A DNA stretch of 64,000 nt from an uncultured Hoeflea sp. GTDB taxonomy: Bacteria > Pseudomonadota > Alphaproteobacteria > Rhizobiales > Rhizobiaceae. Under the pieces are notes generated by a model, which saw nothing but the letters and a program-made list of their open reading frames with translations, made no database searches and was not told the origin of the DNA. Of this stretch, positions 39,762-48,750 are shown in pieces. The stretch spans positions 186,001-250,000 of the forward strand of contig NZ_CANMVK010000003.1 in NCBI RefSeq assembly GCF_947501405.1, in the 5' to 3' direction. Position numbers and translations under genes: made by a program. The first letter of the stretch is position 1. Each line of letters begins with the position of its first letter.

Positions 39762-40694
39762 CTATTCGGCCGCCTGAACCGCTTCGGGCTGAGGCTCTTC
39801 CGCTGCTTCCGGCGACGGGGCCGGCAACGCCACCGGAGCGGGTGCGTCAAGCTTGAGAAAGATCCTGAGCAGCCGGGCGATGGTCTCCGGAATATCATGC
39901 CGGTGGATCACCATATCGATCATGCCGTGCTCAAGCAGGTATTCAGAGGTCTGGAAGCCCTCCGGCAGCTTTTCGCGGATGGTCTGTTCAATGACCCGTT
40001 TGCCGGCAAAGCAGATTTCTGCACCGGGCTCGGCCAGATGCACATCACCGAGCATGGCGTAGGAGGCCGACACCCCGCCGGTGGTGGGATTGGTCAACAC
40101 CACGATATAGGGCAGTCCCGCTTCCTTGAGCATTTCCACCGCCACCGTGGTGCGCGGCAGTTGCATCAGCGACAGGATGCCTTCCTGCATGCGGGCGCCG
40201 CCGGAGGCTGGGAACATGACCAGCGGGCAATTGCGCTCGATCGCCGCCTCGAAGGCCTGGATGATGGCTTCGCCTGCGGCGATACCAAGCGATCCGCCCA
40301 TGAAGGAGAAATCATGCACACAGGCGATGATCTCGACCCCGCGCACCGCGCCATGGGCGGCAATGACGGAATCCTCGAGCCCGGTCTTGGTGCGATTGTC
40401 CCTCAGCCGGTCGGAGTATTTCTTGGAATCACGGAATTTCAGCGGATCCTGAGGCACCTTGGGTGAGGGCAGCAGCTCGTATTTGCCCTCATCAAACATG
40501 TGTTTGAGTCGCGCTTCGGCCGACATTTTCATGTGATAGCCGGAAGCCGGGATCACATAGTGGTTTTCCTCGAGATCATTGTGAAACACCATCTCCCCGG
40601 TTTCCGGACACTTGATCCAGAGATTTTCCGGAACCTCCCGGCGGCCGAGCATGGAATTGATCTTTGGCCTGACATAGTTGGTGATCCAGTTCAC
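39762..40694 (-). CDS. accD: Acetyl-CoA carboxylase carboxyltransferase subunit beta
   Basis: The product has 310 residues. Together with AccA it moves the carboxyl group from biotin to acetyl-CoA. The crotonase-fold core is clear ([25 protein letters not shown]). The N-terminal zinc ribbon of E. coli AccD normally has four Cys; here the segment [10 protein letters not shown] ... V-I-P-A-S-G keeps only one, so zinc binding is unlikely. I recall the same loss in other Rhizobiales. The tail is Ala/Pro/Glu rich. Confidence 0.96.
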   Translation of the reverse strand: MNWITNYVRPKINSMLGRREVPENLWIKCPETGEMVFHNDLEENHYVIPASGYHMKMSAEARLKHMFDEGKYELLPSPKVPQDPLKFRDSKKYSDRLRDNRTKTGLEDSVIAAHGAVRGVEIIACVHDFSFMGGSLGIAAGEAIIQAFEAAIERNCPLVMFPASGGARMQEGILSLMQLPRTTVAVEMLKEAGLPYIVVLTNPTTGGVSASYAMLGDVHLAEPGAEICFAGKRVIEQTIREKLPEGFQTSEYLLEHGMIDMVIHRHDIPETIARLLRIFLKLDAPAPVALPAPSPEAAEEPQPEAVQAAE

Positions 40695-40762
40695 GAGTTC
40701 GTCTCCGCTTCGTCCTGGCCCCGCTTGAGGCCTAAATGCGCCGATATGCTAATGTGGGGGTC

Positions 40763-41602
40763 TCAGTCCGCGGGTGCAAGCCGCGCTTCGCGCACGCCGG
40801 TCGCCAGCCCGCGCACCATGGTGGCCACGCTCTCGACTGTATCGCTGGTGGCCGCTCCGCTTCCGTCGAGCGTGTTGGCGATCTGGTTGACGATTGCAGT
40901 GCCGACCACGACACCGTCAGCGGACTTGCCGATGGCGCGCGCCTGCTCGGCGGTCTTGACCCCGAAGCCGACGCAAACCGGAAGGCCGGTGTGGCCCTTG
41001 ATCCGGTCAACGGCCGCGTTGACCTTCGAGGTATCGGCGATTGCCGAGCCGGTGATGCCGGTCATGGACACGTAGTAGACAAAACCGGAGGTGTTGGCGA
41101 GCACGCGCGGCAGCCGCTTGTCGTCGGTGGTGGGCGTCGCCAGACGGATGAAATTAAGGCCGGCGCCAAGTGCGGGAAGGCACAGTTCCTCGTCCATTTC
41201 CGGCGGCAGGTCGACGACGATCAGGCCATCGATCCCGGCCTCGCGGGCGTCGGTCAGGAAACGCTCGACGCCGTAGATGTAGATCGGATTGTAATAGCCC
41301 ATCAGCACGATCGGCGTGTCATTGTCGGTTTTGCGGAAATCACGCGCCATATCAAGCGTGCGCGACAGCGTCTGACCCGCCTTCAGCGCGCGCTGGCCGG
41401 CCATCTGGATTGCCGGGCCATCGGCCATCGGATCGGAAAACGGCATGCCGAGTTCGATCACGTCGGATCCTGCGCCGGGCAGCGCCTGCATGATCTTGAG
41501 CGAGGTGTCGTAATCCGGATCACCGCCCATGAAATAGGTGACCAGCGCCGGCCGGCCTTCGGATTTGAGCTTTTCAAAGCGGGTATCGATACGTGTGGTC
41601 AT
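40763..41602 (-). CDS. trpA: Tryptophan synthase alpha chain
   Basis: The product has 279 residues. It cleaves indole-3-glycerol phosphate to indole. Catalytic Glu lies in [11 protein letters not shown] and Asp in I-V-V-D-L-P-P-E. Phosphate loop: V-G-F-G-V-K-T and V-V-V-G-T-A-I-V. The ATG at 41602 (M-T-T-R-I-D-T-R-F) begins 2 bp after the trpB stop, so the pair is tightly coupled. Confidence 0.97.
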   Translation of the reverse strand: MTTRIDTRFEKLKSEGRPALVTYFMGGDPDYDTSLKIMQALPGAGSDVIELGMPFSDPMADGPAIQMAGQRALKAGQTLSRTLDMARDFRKTDNDTPIVLMGYYNPIYIYGVERFLTDAREAGIDGLIVVDLPPEMDEELCLPALGAGLNFIRLATPTTDDKRLPRVLANTSGFVYYVSMTGITGSAIADTSKVNAAVDRIKGHTGLPVCVGFGVKTAEQARAIGKSADGVVVGTAIVNQIANTLDGSGAATSDTVESVATMVRGLATGVREARLAPAD

Positions 41603-41604
41603 GA

Positions 41605-42825
41605 TCAAAGCTCCACGCCGAGGATCTTGCCGACGGTGAAAATGTCCTTGTCGCCGCGGCCGCACAAATTCATGACGATGATTTGATCCTTGCCCATTTT
41701 CGGGGCGCGCTTGATCACCTCGGCCAGCGCATGGCTGGGCTCCAGCGCCGGGATGATACCTTCAAGCCGGGTGAGCAACTGGAAGGCTTCCAGCGCTTCG
41801 TCATCCATGATTGGCACATAGTTGACCCGGCCGGATTCCTTAAGCCAGGAATGCTCGGGCCCGATGCCCGGATAATCGAGCCCGGCCGAGATCGAGTGGC
41901 CTTCCTGGATCTGGCCGTCGCCATCCTGCAGCAGATAGGTGCGGTTTCCGTGCAGCACGCCTGGCGACCCGGCGGTCAGGGAGGCACAGTGCTCGTGACC
42001 ACCCAGCCCCTTGCCGCCGGCCTCAACGCCCACGATCTCGACGTCCTGGTCGTCGAGGAAGGGATGGAACAGCCCGATCGCGTTGGAGCCGCCGCCGACG
42101 GCCGCCACCAGCATGTCGGGCAACCGGCCTTCCAGCGCCAGCAACTGTTCACGGGTTTCCTGACCGATCACCGACTGGAAGGTGCGAACCATCTCCGGAT
42201 AAGGGTGCGGGCCCGCTGCGGTGCCGATAAGATAATAGGTGTCGGACACATTGGTGACCCAGTCTCTGAGCGCCTCGTTCATGGCGTCCTTGAGCGTGCC
42301 CTGGCCGGATGTCACCGGATGCACCTTGGCGCCCAGCAGCTTCATGCGAAACACATTCGGCGCCTGCCGCTCGACATCGGTGGCGCCCATATAGACTTCG
42401 CACGGATAGCCGAACCGCGCTGCCACCGTGGCCGAGGCGACGCCGTGTTGGCCAGCCCCGGTCTCGGCGATGATGCGGGTTTTGCCCATGCGCTTGGCGA
42501 GCAGGATCTGGCCCACGCAATTGTTGATCTTGTGCGACCCGGTGTGGTTGAGCTCGTCGCGCTTGAAGTAGACCTTGGCGCCGCCAAGATGCTCGGTCAG
42601 CCTCTCGGCGAAATAGATCGGCGACGGACGCCCGGTGTAATGGGTGTTGAGATGCTCGAGTTCAGCCTGAAAGGCGGGATCGGTCTTGGCCCTGGTCCAT
42701 TCCTCTTCCAGTTCCAGAATCAACGGCATCAATGTTTCGGCGACGAAACGTCCCCCGAAAATGCCGAACATGCCCTGTTCGTCGGGTCCGGTGCGGAATG
42801 AATTGGGATTGGCTGGCTGGTTCAC
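41605..42825 (-). CDS. trpB: Tryptophan synthase beta chain
   Basis: The product has 406 residues and is the PLP enzyme that joins indole and serine. The PLP lysine lies in H-T-G-S-H-K-I-N-N near residue 96; E-T-G-A-G-Q-H-G and G-G-G-S-N-A-I-G are the other cofactor loops. Five bases separate it from trpF and two from trpA. Confidence 0.98.
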   Translation of the reverse strand: MNQPANPNSFRTGPDEQGMFGIFGGRFVAETLMPLILELEEEWTRAKTDPAFQAELEHLNTHYTGRPSPIYFAERLTEHLGGAKVYFKRDELNHTGSHKINNCVGQILLAKRMGKTRIIAETGAGQHGVASATVAARFGYPCEVYMGATDVERQAPNVFRMKLLGAKVHPVTSGQGTLKDAMNEALRDWVTNVSDTYYLIGTAAGPHPYPEMVRTFQSVIGQETREQLLALEGRLPDMLVAAVGGGSNAIGLFHPFLDDQDVEIVGVEAGGKGLGGHEHCASLTAGSPGVLHGNRTYLLQDGDGQIQEGHSISAGLDYPGIGPEHSWLKESGRVNYVPIMDDEALEAFQLLTRLEGIIPALEPSHALAEVIKRAPKMGKDQIIVMNLCGRGDKDIFTVGKILGVEL

Positions 42826-42830
42826 TGCAT

Positions 42831-43496
42831 CTACTCCTGAGACCGTCCATTTTCGGCGGCTGTGACGGCGTGTACGAAAGCATCCATCATGGCGGGATCC
42901 TTGACCCCCGGTGCGCTTTCGACCCCCGACGACACATCGACACCGGGCGCGCGGGAAATCCGCAACGCCTCGCCGATATTGTCCTTCGTCAGACCACCGG
43001 AAAGCATGTAACTAGCAGCCCCGTCAAGCGCGGCAAGAAGCCGCCAGTCGAAGCTTACGCCATTGCCGCCGGGAAGATCGGAACCCCGCGGCGGCTTGGC
43101 GTCGAACAGGAACCGATCTGCGACGCCCCTGTACGGCGCAATCCGCTCAAGATCGGCGGCTTCGCGGATGGCGAAGGCCTTCATCACCGGCAGGCCGCAC
43201 CGTGCCTTGAGCTCGGCCGCGCGCGCCGGGCTTTCGCCGCCATGCAATTGCAGCCAGTCCGGTTTGACTTCGGCGACGATCTCGTCGAGCCCGGCGTCGT
43301 CCATATCAACAGTCACGGCGACGGTCTTGAGACCTAAACCCCTGGCGCGGGCGCTCAGATCCGCCGCTTGCGCGACGCCCACATGCCGCGGGCTTTTTTC
43401 AAAGAAGATAAAGCCTGCCATATCGGCCTTCAGCCGGGCTGCGCGATCAATCGCCTCGGGGGTGCTCAAGCCGCAGATTTTGATCATCGTGGTCAT
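42831..43496 (-). CDS. trpF: Phosphoribosylanthranilate isomerase
   Basis: The product has 221 residues. It is a (beta-alpha)8 barrel with catalytic Cys in K-I-C-G-L-S near residue 7 and Asp in V-T-V-D-M-D-D. Phosphate loops are S-G-G-L-T and D-V-S-S-G-V-E. I chose the ATG giving M-T-T-M-I-K-I-C-G at 43496, preceded by GCGAGGTC; a longer frame with an ATG at 43550 adds a non-homologous stretch. First gene of the trpFBA-accD-folC run. Confidence 0.95.
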   Translation of the reverse strand: MTTMIKICGLSTPEAIDRAARLKADMAGFIFFEKSPRHVGVAQAADLSARARGLGLKTVAVTVDMDDAGLDEIVAEVKPDWLQLHGGESPARAAELKARCGLPVMKAFAIREAADLERIAPYRGVADRFLFDAKPPRGSDLPGGNGVSFDWRLLAALDGAASYMLSGGLTKDNIGEALRISRAPGVDVSSGVESAPGVKDPAMMDAFVHAVTAAENGRSQE

Positions 43497-43606
43497 GCGG
43501 CTGACCTCGCACAAAACCGTCTCTGAGTCGAGATGACCATAAGATGACATTGTGGCCGTAGATGCGCCCGAACGGGACGTCGGAAAGTGCGGCCCGTCGG
43601 ATGTGT

Positions 43607-44383
43607 TCAGAAGCTTACGGCGAACAGGCGCGAACCGTTCTGTTTGAGCCAGCGCTTGGCTTCATCGGTGCGGGGACACAGCTCACGGCAGGTGGCCCAG
43701 AAGCGCGGCCCGTGGTTCATTTCCTTAAGATGCGCCACTTCGTGGGCGGCGAGATAATCGATGACGAAATCCGGCGCCATGGCAATGCGCCAGGAAAACG
43801 ACAGATTGCCCTTCGAGGTGCAGGAGCCCCAGCGGCTCTTGGTGTCCTTGTAAGAAATCGAGCGCACCGTCTCGCCGAGCCGGGCGGCATGGCCGGCGAC
43901 CAGCGCTTCGAGTTCGCTTCTGGCCACGCGCTTGAGATGATCGGCGACGCGGCGGCCGGTATGCTCGGGGCTGCCCGCAACCCGGAGGACCGCGACGCCG
44001 TCAATCTCGGTCTGCTCGGCAAGACCGCGCAGTTTTCCGGTCATCTCGATGCGGTGCTCGACGCCGCGGATGGCGATCTTGCCGACCTCGGCCAGCGGGC
44101 CAGAGTCCGGCACGCGAGCCAGCCGGGTCATCAGCCAGGCATGGTGGCGGGTGAGAAAGGCGTCGACCTCATGACCGGGCAGACCGCGCGGGATCGTCAG
44201 TTTCAACGCCTGGCCACCGGGCTCGATGCGAAGCGTCATGCGGGTGGCGCGGGCGTTTTCGCGAATGGTCAGCGGCAGCGCCCGGCCATTGACGGTAACG
44301 CTGTCAGGCCTTGGCGCGGGCGGCGTGTTGGATTTGCGGCTCAGTCCGAACATTGGCAAGAGTCTAGCCGATTCGAAGGGCAT
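43607..44383 (-). CDS. YgjP-like zinc metallopeptidase (M48/DUF45)
   Basis: The product has 258 residues. Zinc site A-A-H-E-V-A-H-L lies near residue 214, with a distal N-H-G-P-R-F-W; the S-R-W-G-S-C-T-S-K-G block before it is the DUF45/YgjP signature. No membrane segment. The start is uncertain: an ATG at 44353 (M-F-G-L-S-R-K) would shorten it by ten residues. Substrate unknown. Confidence 0.9.
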   Translation of the reverse strand: MPFESARLLPMFGLSRKSNTPPAPRPDSVTVNGRALPLTIRENARATRMTLRIEPGGQALKLTIPRGLPGHEVDAFLTRHHAWLMTRLARVPDSGPLAEVGKIAIRGVEHRIEMTGKLRGLAEQTEIDGVAVLRVAGSPEHTGRRVADHLKRVARSELEALVAGHAARLGETVRSISYKDTKSRWGSCTSKGNLSFSWRIAMAPDFVIDYLAAHEVAHLKEMNHGPRFWATCRELCPRTDEAKRWLKQNGSRLFAVSF

Positions 44384-44424
44384 TGGGGCCGGTTTCCGCG
44401 GCCTGGATGCCGCAGCGGCGGTCA

Positions 44425-44456
44425 GTCACAAAAACGGCGCCCGGTGAGGGACGCCG
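44425..44456 (-). terminator. Terminator-like hairpin after the DUF2852 gene
   Basis: Read on the minus strand, arms CGGCG/CGCCG with added G-C pairs inside enclose a loop and are followed by TTTTTGTG. It lies just past the stop at 44493. Confidence 0.6.
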
Positions 44457-44492
44457 CCTTGCTTGCTGGAGGGCAATCGGAGGGACCGGCAA

Positions 44493-44921
44493 TCAGCCGT
44501 CGATTTCAGGAACAGAACGCTTCTTCTTGGTCTGGCTCGTCTGGCGATCGGCCATGAACTGGTCGAACTCCTTGCGGTCACGGGCCATGCGCAGATCATG
44601 CATATGCTGATCGAATTCCTTGCGCATCTCATCGAGCTTCTTGCGCTCTTCATCGAGCCGCGTGAGTTCGGCGTCGCGCCATTCGTCGAATGCGACATTG
44701 CCGCTGCTCGACTGCATGCCGTGGCCGCGCTTGCGGCGGAACGAACCGGCAAAGTCGTCAGTCGCGCGGTTTACATCGGCCTTGAAGGCATCAAGCCGGT
44801 CGCCCCAGATGATGTAGGCCAGCATGGCCAGGCCGAGCGGCCAGAAAACCATAAAGCCCAGAACCATCAGGGCAATGGTTGCCGGCGTCCAGGCAGGGCG
44901 GATCAATGCGGTTTGTGTCAT
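44493..44921 (-). CDS. DUF2852 family membrane protein
   Basis: The product has 142 residues. One hydrophobic stretch at about residues 13-40 (with P-L-G-L-A in the middle, possibly a hairpin) is followed by a long charged, helical region (D-E-E-R-K-K-L-D-E-M-R-K-E-F-D) likely to form a coiled coil. The pattern fits DUF2852 of alphaproteobacteria. ATG at 44921 follows a GAGG site. Function unknown. A near-perfect palindrome lies about 80 bp upstream. Confidence 0.82.
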   Translation of the reverse strand: MTQTALIRPAWTPATIALMVLGFMVFWPLGLAMLAYIIWGDRLDAFKADVNRATDDFAGSFRRKRGHGMQSSSGNVAFDEWRDAELTRLDEERKKLDEMRKEFDQHMHDLRMARDRKEFDQFMADRQTSQTKKKRSVPEIDG

Positions 44922-45000
44922 CGGGTAACCTCGTCTCGTCAAAGGGAAGCGGGGATCGTTCCCTCGTGATTTTGATGTGGTATGGCCGACGGATCGATTC

Positions 45001-45024
45001 AAGAAATCACGCGCGTAATTTCTT
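45001..45024. promoter_or_regulatory. 24-bp near-perfect palindrome upstream of the DUF2852 gene
   Basis: The sequence from 45001 to 45024 equals its reverse complement at 22 of 24 positions, with core ACGCGCGT and outer arms AAGAAAT/ATTTCTT. It lies 80-104 bp before the DUF2852 start, in the AT-rich gap downstream of phaZ. It lacks a T run and is better read as a dimeric-regulator site than as a terminator. The regulator is unknown. Confidence 0.55.
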
Positions 45025-45082
45025 CAACTCATTGTTTTATCGTTGAATTATTCGATGGTTAAAATGCAACCCATTGTCCGGA

Positions 45083-46366
45083 TCAGGCCTTGCGGCCGCC
45101 TTTGACAAGCTTCGGTGCAGCCTTCCTGCCACGGTTTGCCTGGGCATTGGACCGGACGAAATCGAGGATTCTGGGTGCGATCTCGGCACGGAAACGCGAG
45201 CCGTTGAAGACGCCGTAATGGCCAACCTTCGGCTGCACGTAATGGTGCCGCATCTCATCGGGGATGTTGGGACAGATGGTCTGTGCCGCTTCGGTCTGGC
45301 CGACGCCGGAGATGTCGTCATTCTCCCCCTCGACGGTGAGCAGCGCAACATTGCGGATCGCCTTTGTGTCGACCAGGCGGCTACGATGCATCATTTCGCC
45401 CTTGGGCAGTGAATGCTTGATGAAGACGGTGTCGACGGTCTGCAGGTAGAACTCGGCCGTCAGATCCATCACGGCGAGATATTCATCATAGAAATCCCGG
45501 TGCCGCTCGGCGGAATCGCCGTCATCCTTGACCAGATGCAGATAGAAATCCTTCTGCGCGATCATGTGGCGGTCGAGGTTCATGGTCATGAAGCCCGACA
45601 ATTGCAGAAAGCCCGGATAGACCGACCGGGTGAAGCCCGGCAGCGGCCATGGCACTTGCATGATGACATTGTCGGCAAACCATTCAAGAGGCCTGTCCTG
45701 GGCGAGTTCATTGACGCCGGTGGGGTTGATGCGGGTGTCGATCGGCCCGCCCATCAATGTCATTGAGGACGGCGCGAATGTGTCGCCGCTTTCTTCCATA
45801 ACCGCGACGGCGGCCAGCACCGGCACCGACGGCTGGCACACCGCCATCACATGGGTGTCGGGCCCCAGCGCATGCAGCATGGAGATGATGTAATCAATAT
45901 AGTCATCGAGATCGAAACGGCCTTCCGACACCGGCACCATGCGCGCGTCGGTCCAGTCGGTGATGTAGACCTCGGCCTTGGGCAACAGCGCCTCGACGGT
46001 TCCGCGCAGCAAGGTCGCATAATGGCCCGACATCGGCGCCACGATCAGGATCTTGGGATCCGGGCGATGATTGGCGGGAAGGGTCCGCTCGAAATGAACG
46101 AGATCGCAGAACGGCCGCGACCAGACAACCTTCTCATGGACCGACACGGGTCCTGAGTTCAAGGTGGTCTGATCGAGACCGAATTCGGGCTTGCCGTAGC
46201 GGCGCGTCGTGCGCTCGAACAGCTCGAAACCCGCTGCCACCGCACGGCCGTAAGGTGTGTGGGAGATCGGATTGACCGGATTGCGGTAAGCCAATCGCAT
46301 CGCGTCGGCGTAGGCGCGCATCGGCGCCATGGCCGCGTGATTGAGCTCATACATCTGATAGAACAT
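45083..46366 (-). CDS. phaZ: Intracellular polyhydroxyalkanoate depolymerase PhaZ
   Basis: The product has 427 residues. It breaks down stored polyhydroxybutyrate. The alpha/beta-hydrolase nucleophile region reads V-C-Q-P-S, a cysteine in place of the usual lipase serine, as in intracellular PHB depolymerases. M-F-Y-Q-M-Y-E-L is the typical start and E-G-E-N-D-D-I-S carries the acidic residue; the distal His is in K-V-G-H-Y-G-V-F-N-G. The C-terminal tail is basic. The ATG at 46366 was chosen on this N-terminus. Confidence 0.94.
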   Translation of the reverse strand: MFYQMYELNHAAMAPMRAYADAMRLAYRNPVNPISHTPYGRAVAAGFELFERTTRRYGKPEFGLDQTTLNSGPVSVHEKVVWSRPFCDLVHFERTLPANHRPDPKILIVAPMSGHYATLLRGTVEALLPKAEVYITDWTDARMVPVSEGRFDLDDYIDYIISMLHALGPDTHVMAVCQPSVPVLAAVAVMEESGDTFAPSSMTLMGGPIDTRINPTGVNELAQDRPLEWFADNVIMQVPWPLPGFTRSVYPGFLQLSGFMTMNLDRHMIAQKDFYLHLVKDDGDSAERHRDFYDEYLAVMDLTAEFYLQTVDTVFIKHSLPKGEMMHRSRLVDTKAIRNVALLTVEGENDDISGVGQTEAAQTICPNIPDEMRHHYVQPKVGHYGVFNGSRFRAEIAPRILDFVRSNAQANRGRKAAPKLVKGGRKA

Positions 46367-46485
46367 GACGTCGTGTCCCTCTTGCCGGCAGCCTGGCTGC
46401 CTGGTTCCCGCCATCTTACCCACCGCATCCTTGCAGCAATCTGACCTGTCGCGGCGCATGAACAGGCGCGGACCCTAACACGCTT

Positions 46486-46501
46486 TTGCTGCATAGCAAC
46501 A
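46486..46501 (-). promoter_or_regulatory. TGC-N3-GCA palindrome upstream of phaZ, PhaR/AniA-like
   Basis: TTGCTGCATAGCAA is a dyad (arms TTGCT/AGCAA) containing a TGC-N3-GCA core, about 120 bp before the phaZ ATG. PhaR/AniA regulators of PHB granule genes bind TGC/GCA-rich sites, from memory. The rest of the 312-bp gap between phaZ and the next gene (46367-46678) shows no credible coding frame. Confidence 0.38.
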
Positions 46502-46678
46502 AAAAGCCCGGAGAAAGCAGGGGAATTGCGACCAACTGATGAGTTTGAAGTGCCGATTCAGCGCTTTACCGGCCGTTGCGGTGCCGCGTAGCGGGGTTTT
46601 TCGCGCGATCCACAGATATCCGAGGCATCCAAACGGCCTTGCGAAACCGGTGATCCGGCCGGAAAAACACTGTCACGA

Positions 46679-47659
46679 TCAGGCTGCGGCACGGCCCTGA
46701 TCGAGGTGTCCCAGATCGGCGAGTGCTTCCGCCACGGCCCGGTCAGGCGCGGTTTGTACAAGCGGACCGATCGCCGCCTCAAGCCTTACGCCCGACAACC
46801 GGTGGGGCCGGAACCAGAGATAGGATATCTCGGCTAGTTCCCTCCACATCGGCGCCACAAGGCCGCCGGCACGGATCAGCCACCAAGGGATACCAACCGG
46901 CCGGAGCCGCCGCCCCAGCGCGTTTTCCATATGCGCCTTCATCGCCGCGCCGCTTAGCGTGTGGCCTGCAAATGTGTAGGTTTTAAAACCGCTCTCATCA
47001 CTCCCCTTGCCGGCAAGCGCGACAAAGGCGCGAGCCAGGTCGGGCAGATAGGCCCAGGCGTGATCACGCTGCATGGCGGCCTGTCCAGTGCCACCGGGCC
47101 AGGTGAAAACGCCTTTCCCGGCTTTGGCGGCGATGGCCTGATCGAACCAGGAGCCGGTGCCGTCTCCGCCGTAGAAATCGCCGGCGCGCAAAATGATCGT
47201 TTTGACGCCCTTGCCCCTCCAGCCCGCTGCGGCATCCTGAAAGTGCTGCTCCATGGCGTTGCGGATGTCGCCCTTGACGGTGCCGCCAGCCATCGGCGTG
47301 GTTTCATCGACCAGATGCGGAATGACGGGTCCGTAATTGTAGACATTGCCGGCAAAAAGATGCAGCGAGCCGCTGGCGCTGGCCGCAGCAATGACATTCC
47401 CGGCCTGGATGAGGCACTCCTGCTTCCATCGGGTGTAGAGGGGATTGAGGCCGTTGAAGATCACATCGGCGCCCGCACACGCGTCGATCAGGGCCTGGCG
47501 GTCCATGGCGTCGGCAGTACGGCTTTGCGCACCGCCAAGTCCTGGCGGCTTGGTTCCGTCGCGTGTGACGGCGATGACGCGCCAGCCCTGGGCGAGAAAG
47601 GCGCGGGCAACCACGCGGCCCAGCCTGCCGCGCGCTCCGAGAATGGCGACTGTCTGCAT
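46679..47659 (-). CDS. NAD(P)-binding extended SDR-like (epimerase/reductase) protein
   Basis: The product has 326 residues. Rossmann motif G-A-R-G-R-L-G lies at the start (V-A-I-L-G-A-R-G-R-L-G-R-V-V), with G-A-D-V-I-F-N-G near residue 65 and a Y-N-Y-G-P segment where extended SDRs carry the catalytic Tyr. Substrate unknown. The ATG at 47659 has GGGAG six bases before it, better than an ATG two codons upstream. It is divergent from a LysR gene that may control it. Confidence 0.82.
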   Translation of the reverse strand: MQTVAILGARGRLGRVVARAFLAQGWRVIAVTRDGTKPPGLGGAQSRTADAMDRQALIDACAGADVIFNGLNPLYTRWKQECLIQAGNVIAAASASGSLHLFAGNVYNYGPVIPHLVDETTPMAGGTVKGDIRNAMEQHFQDAAAGWRGKGVKTIILRAGDFYGGDGTGSWFDQAIAAKAGKGVFTWPGGTGQAAMQRDHAWAYLPDLARAFVALAGKGSDESGFKTYTFAGHTLSGAAMKAHMENALGRRLRPVGIPWWLIRAGGLVAPMWRELAEISYLWFRPHRLSGVRLEAAIGPLVQTAPDRAVAEALADLGHLDQGRAAA

Positions 47660-47699
47660 GATCATCTCCCTGTTGGATCGGACGAGATCAGCATTGCGC

Positions 47700-47755
47700 A
47701 TTCATAATCAATTGAATATTGGGCATTCTTGTTCCATTATCATTCAATTATGAAT
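47700..47755. promoter_or_regulatory. Paired dyads in the divergent SDR / lysR promoter
   Basis: Two dyads with the same half-sites face each other: ATTCA-N8-TGAAT at 47700-47717 and ATTCA-N4-TGAAT at 47742-47755. The stretch is AT-rich and sits between divergent start codons, the usual place for LysR autoregulation. The second dyad ends 6 bp before the lysR ribosome site. Confidence 0.6.
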
Positions 47756-47772
47756 GGACAAGGAGACCGATC

Positions 47773-48654
47773 CTGGACTGGAATCTGTTGCGCAGTTTTC
47801 TCGCGGTGGCCGAGACCGGCAGTCTGACGGCAGCCGCACGCCGGCTCGGCATGAGCCAACCCTCGATCGGGCGTCACATCAGCGAACTTGAGCGGCAGCT
47901 CGACACGCAGTTGTTCCGGCGCGGCCCCCGGGGCCGGGAACTGAGCGATCGCGGGCATGTGCTGATGGGCGAAGCCCGGCGCATGGGCGAGGCCGCCGAC
48001 GCCTTCTCGCGGCTAGCCCTGGGCAGGACACCGGGGCTCGCAGGCCCGGTGAGGATTACTGCCAGCGAAGTCATCGGCGCGCTGGTGCTGCCCGGCATCA
48101 TCACAGCCTTGCGCCGCGATGAACCATCGATCGAGGTCGAGATTGTCGCCTCCAATTCAGTGGGAAGTCTGCTTCGCCGGGATGCCGACATCGCCATCCG
48201 CATGATCAGACCGCACCAACTCGACCTTGTGATCCGGCATATTGCCGACATCCCGTTGGTGACTTGCGCGAGCACGGACTATTTCAACCGCGCCGGCCGG
48301 CCTGACAAACCCGCGGATCTCGCCGGTCATGATTTGCTCGGCTTCGATCGCTCGGATGAAATCATCGAAGGTTTCGCCAGGGCCGGGATCGCGCTTGATC
48401 GCAGCAACTTCAAGATCCGGTCGGACAATCAACTGGTGTTGTGGGAAGCAATCTGCGCGGGCGGCGGGATCGGTTTCGCGCAACGGCCCATGGTGGTAAC
48501 AACCCAGAATGTTGAAATCTGCCTGGAAACCATGCCGTTGCCGCGGCTTGAAACCTACCTCGCACTGCATGGCGATCTGAGGCAAAGCCCGCGCATTCGT
48601 CATGTCGCCGATTACGTCTATGAAGCGATGCGCGCCTATGCCGCCCGGGCTTGA
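47773..48654 (+). CDS. LysR family transcriptional regulator
   Basis: The product has about 293 residues. N-terminal winged helix: W-N-L-L-R-S-F-L-A-V-A-E-T-G-S-L-T-A-A-A-R-R-L-G-M-S-Q-P-S; then a substrate-binding domain. No ATG exists before the HTH. AGGAGA at 47761-47766 is followed six bases later by CTG (47773), placed exactly where LysR proteins start (M-D-W-N-L-L). A TTG at 47719 is the alternative but would put the operator dyad inside the gene. Confidence 0.87.
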   Translation: MDWNLLRSFLAVAETGSLTAAARRLGMSQPSIGRHISELERQLDTQLFRRGPRGRELSDRGHVLMGEARRMGEAADAFSRLALGRTPGLAGPVRITASEVIGALVLPGIITALRRDEPSIEVEIVASNSVGSLLRRDADIAIRMIRPHQLDLVIRHIADIPLVTCASTDYFNRAGRPDKPADLAGHDLLGFDRSDEIIEGFARAGIALDRSNFKIRSDNQLVLWEAICAGGGIGFAQRPMVVTTQNVEICLETMPLPRLETYLALHGDLRQSPRIRHVADYVYEAMRAYAARA

Positions 48655-48750
48655 CCTGGCAGGCGGGAGCAACAACTGTCGCTATTCATGGCGTCAATCT
48701 GGGTTTAGCCTCGTTGCGAAATTCACGTTACCGCAGATGATCGGAGCATC

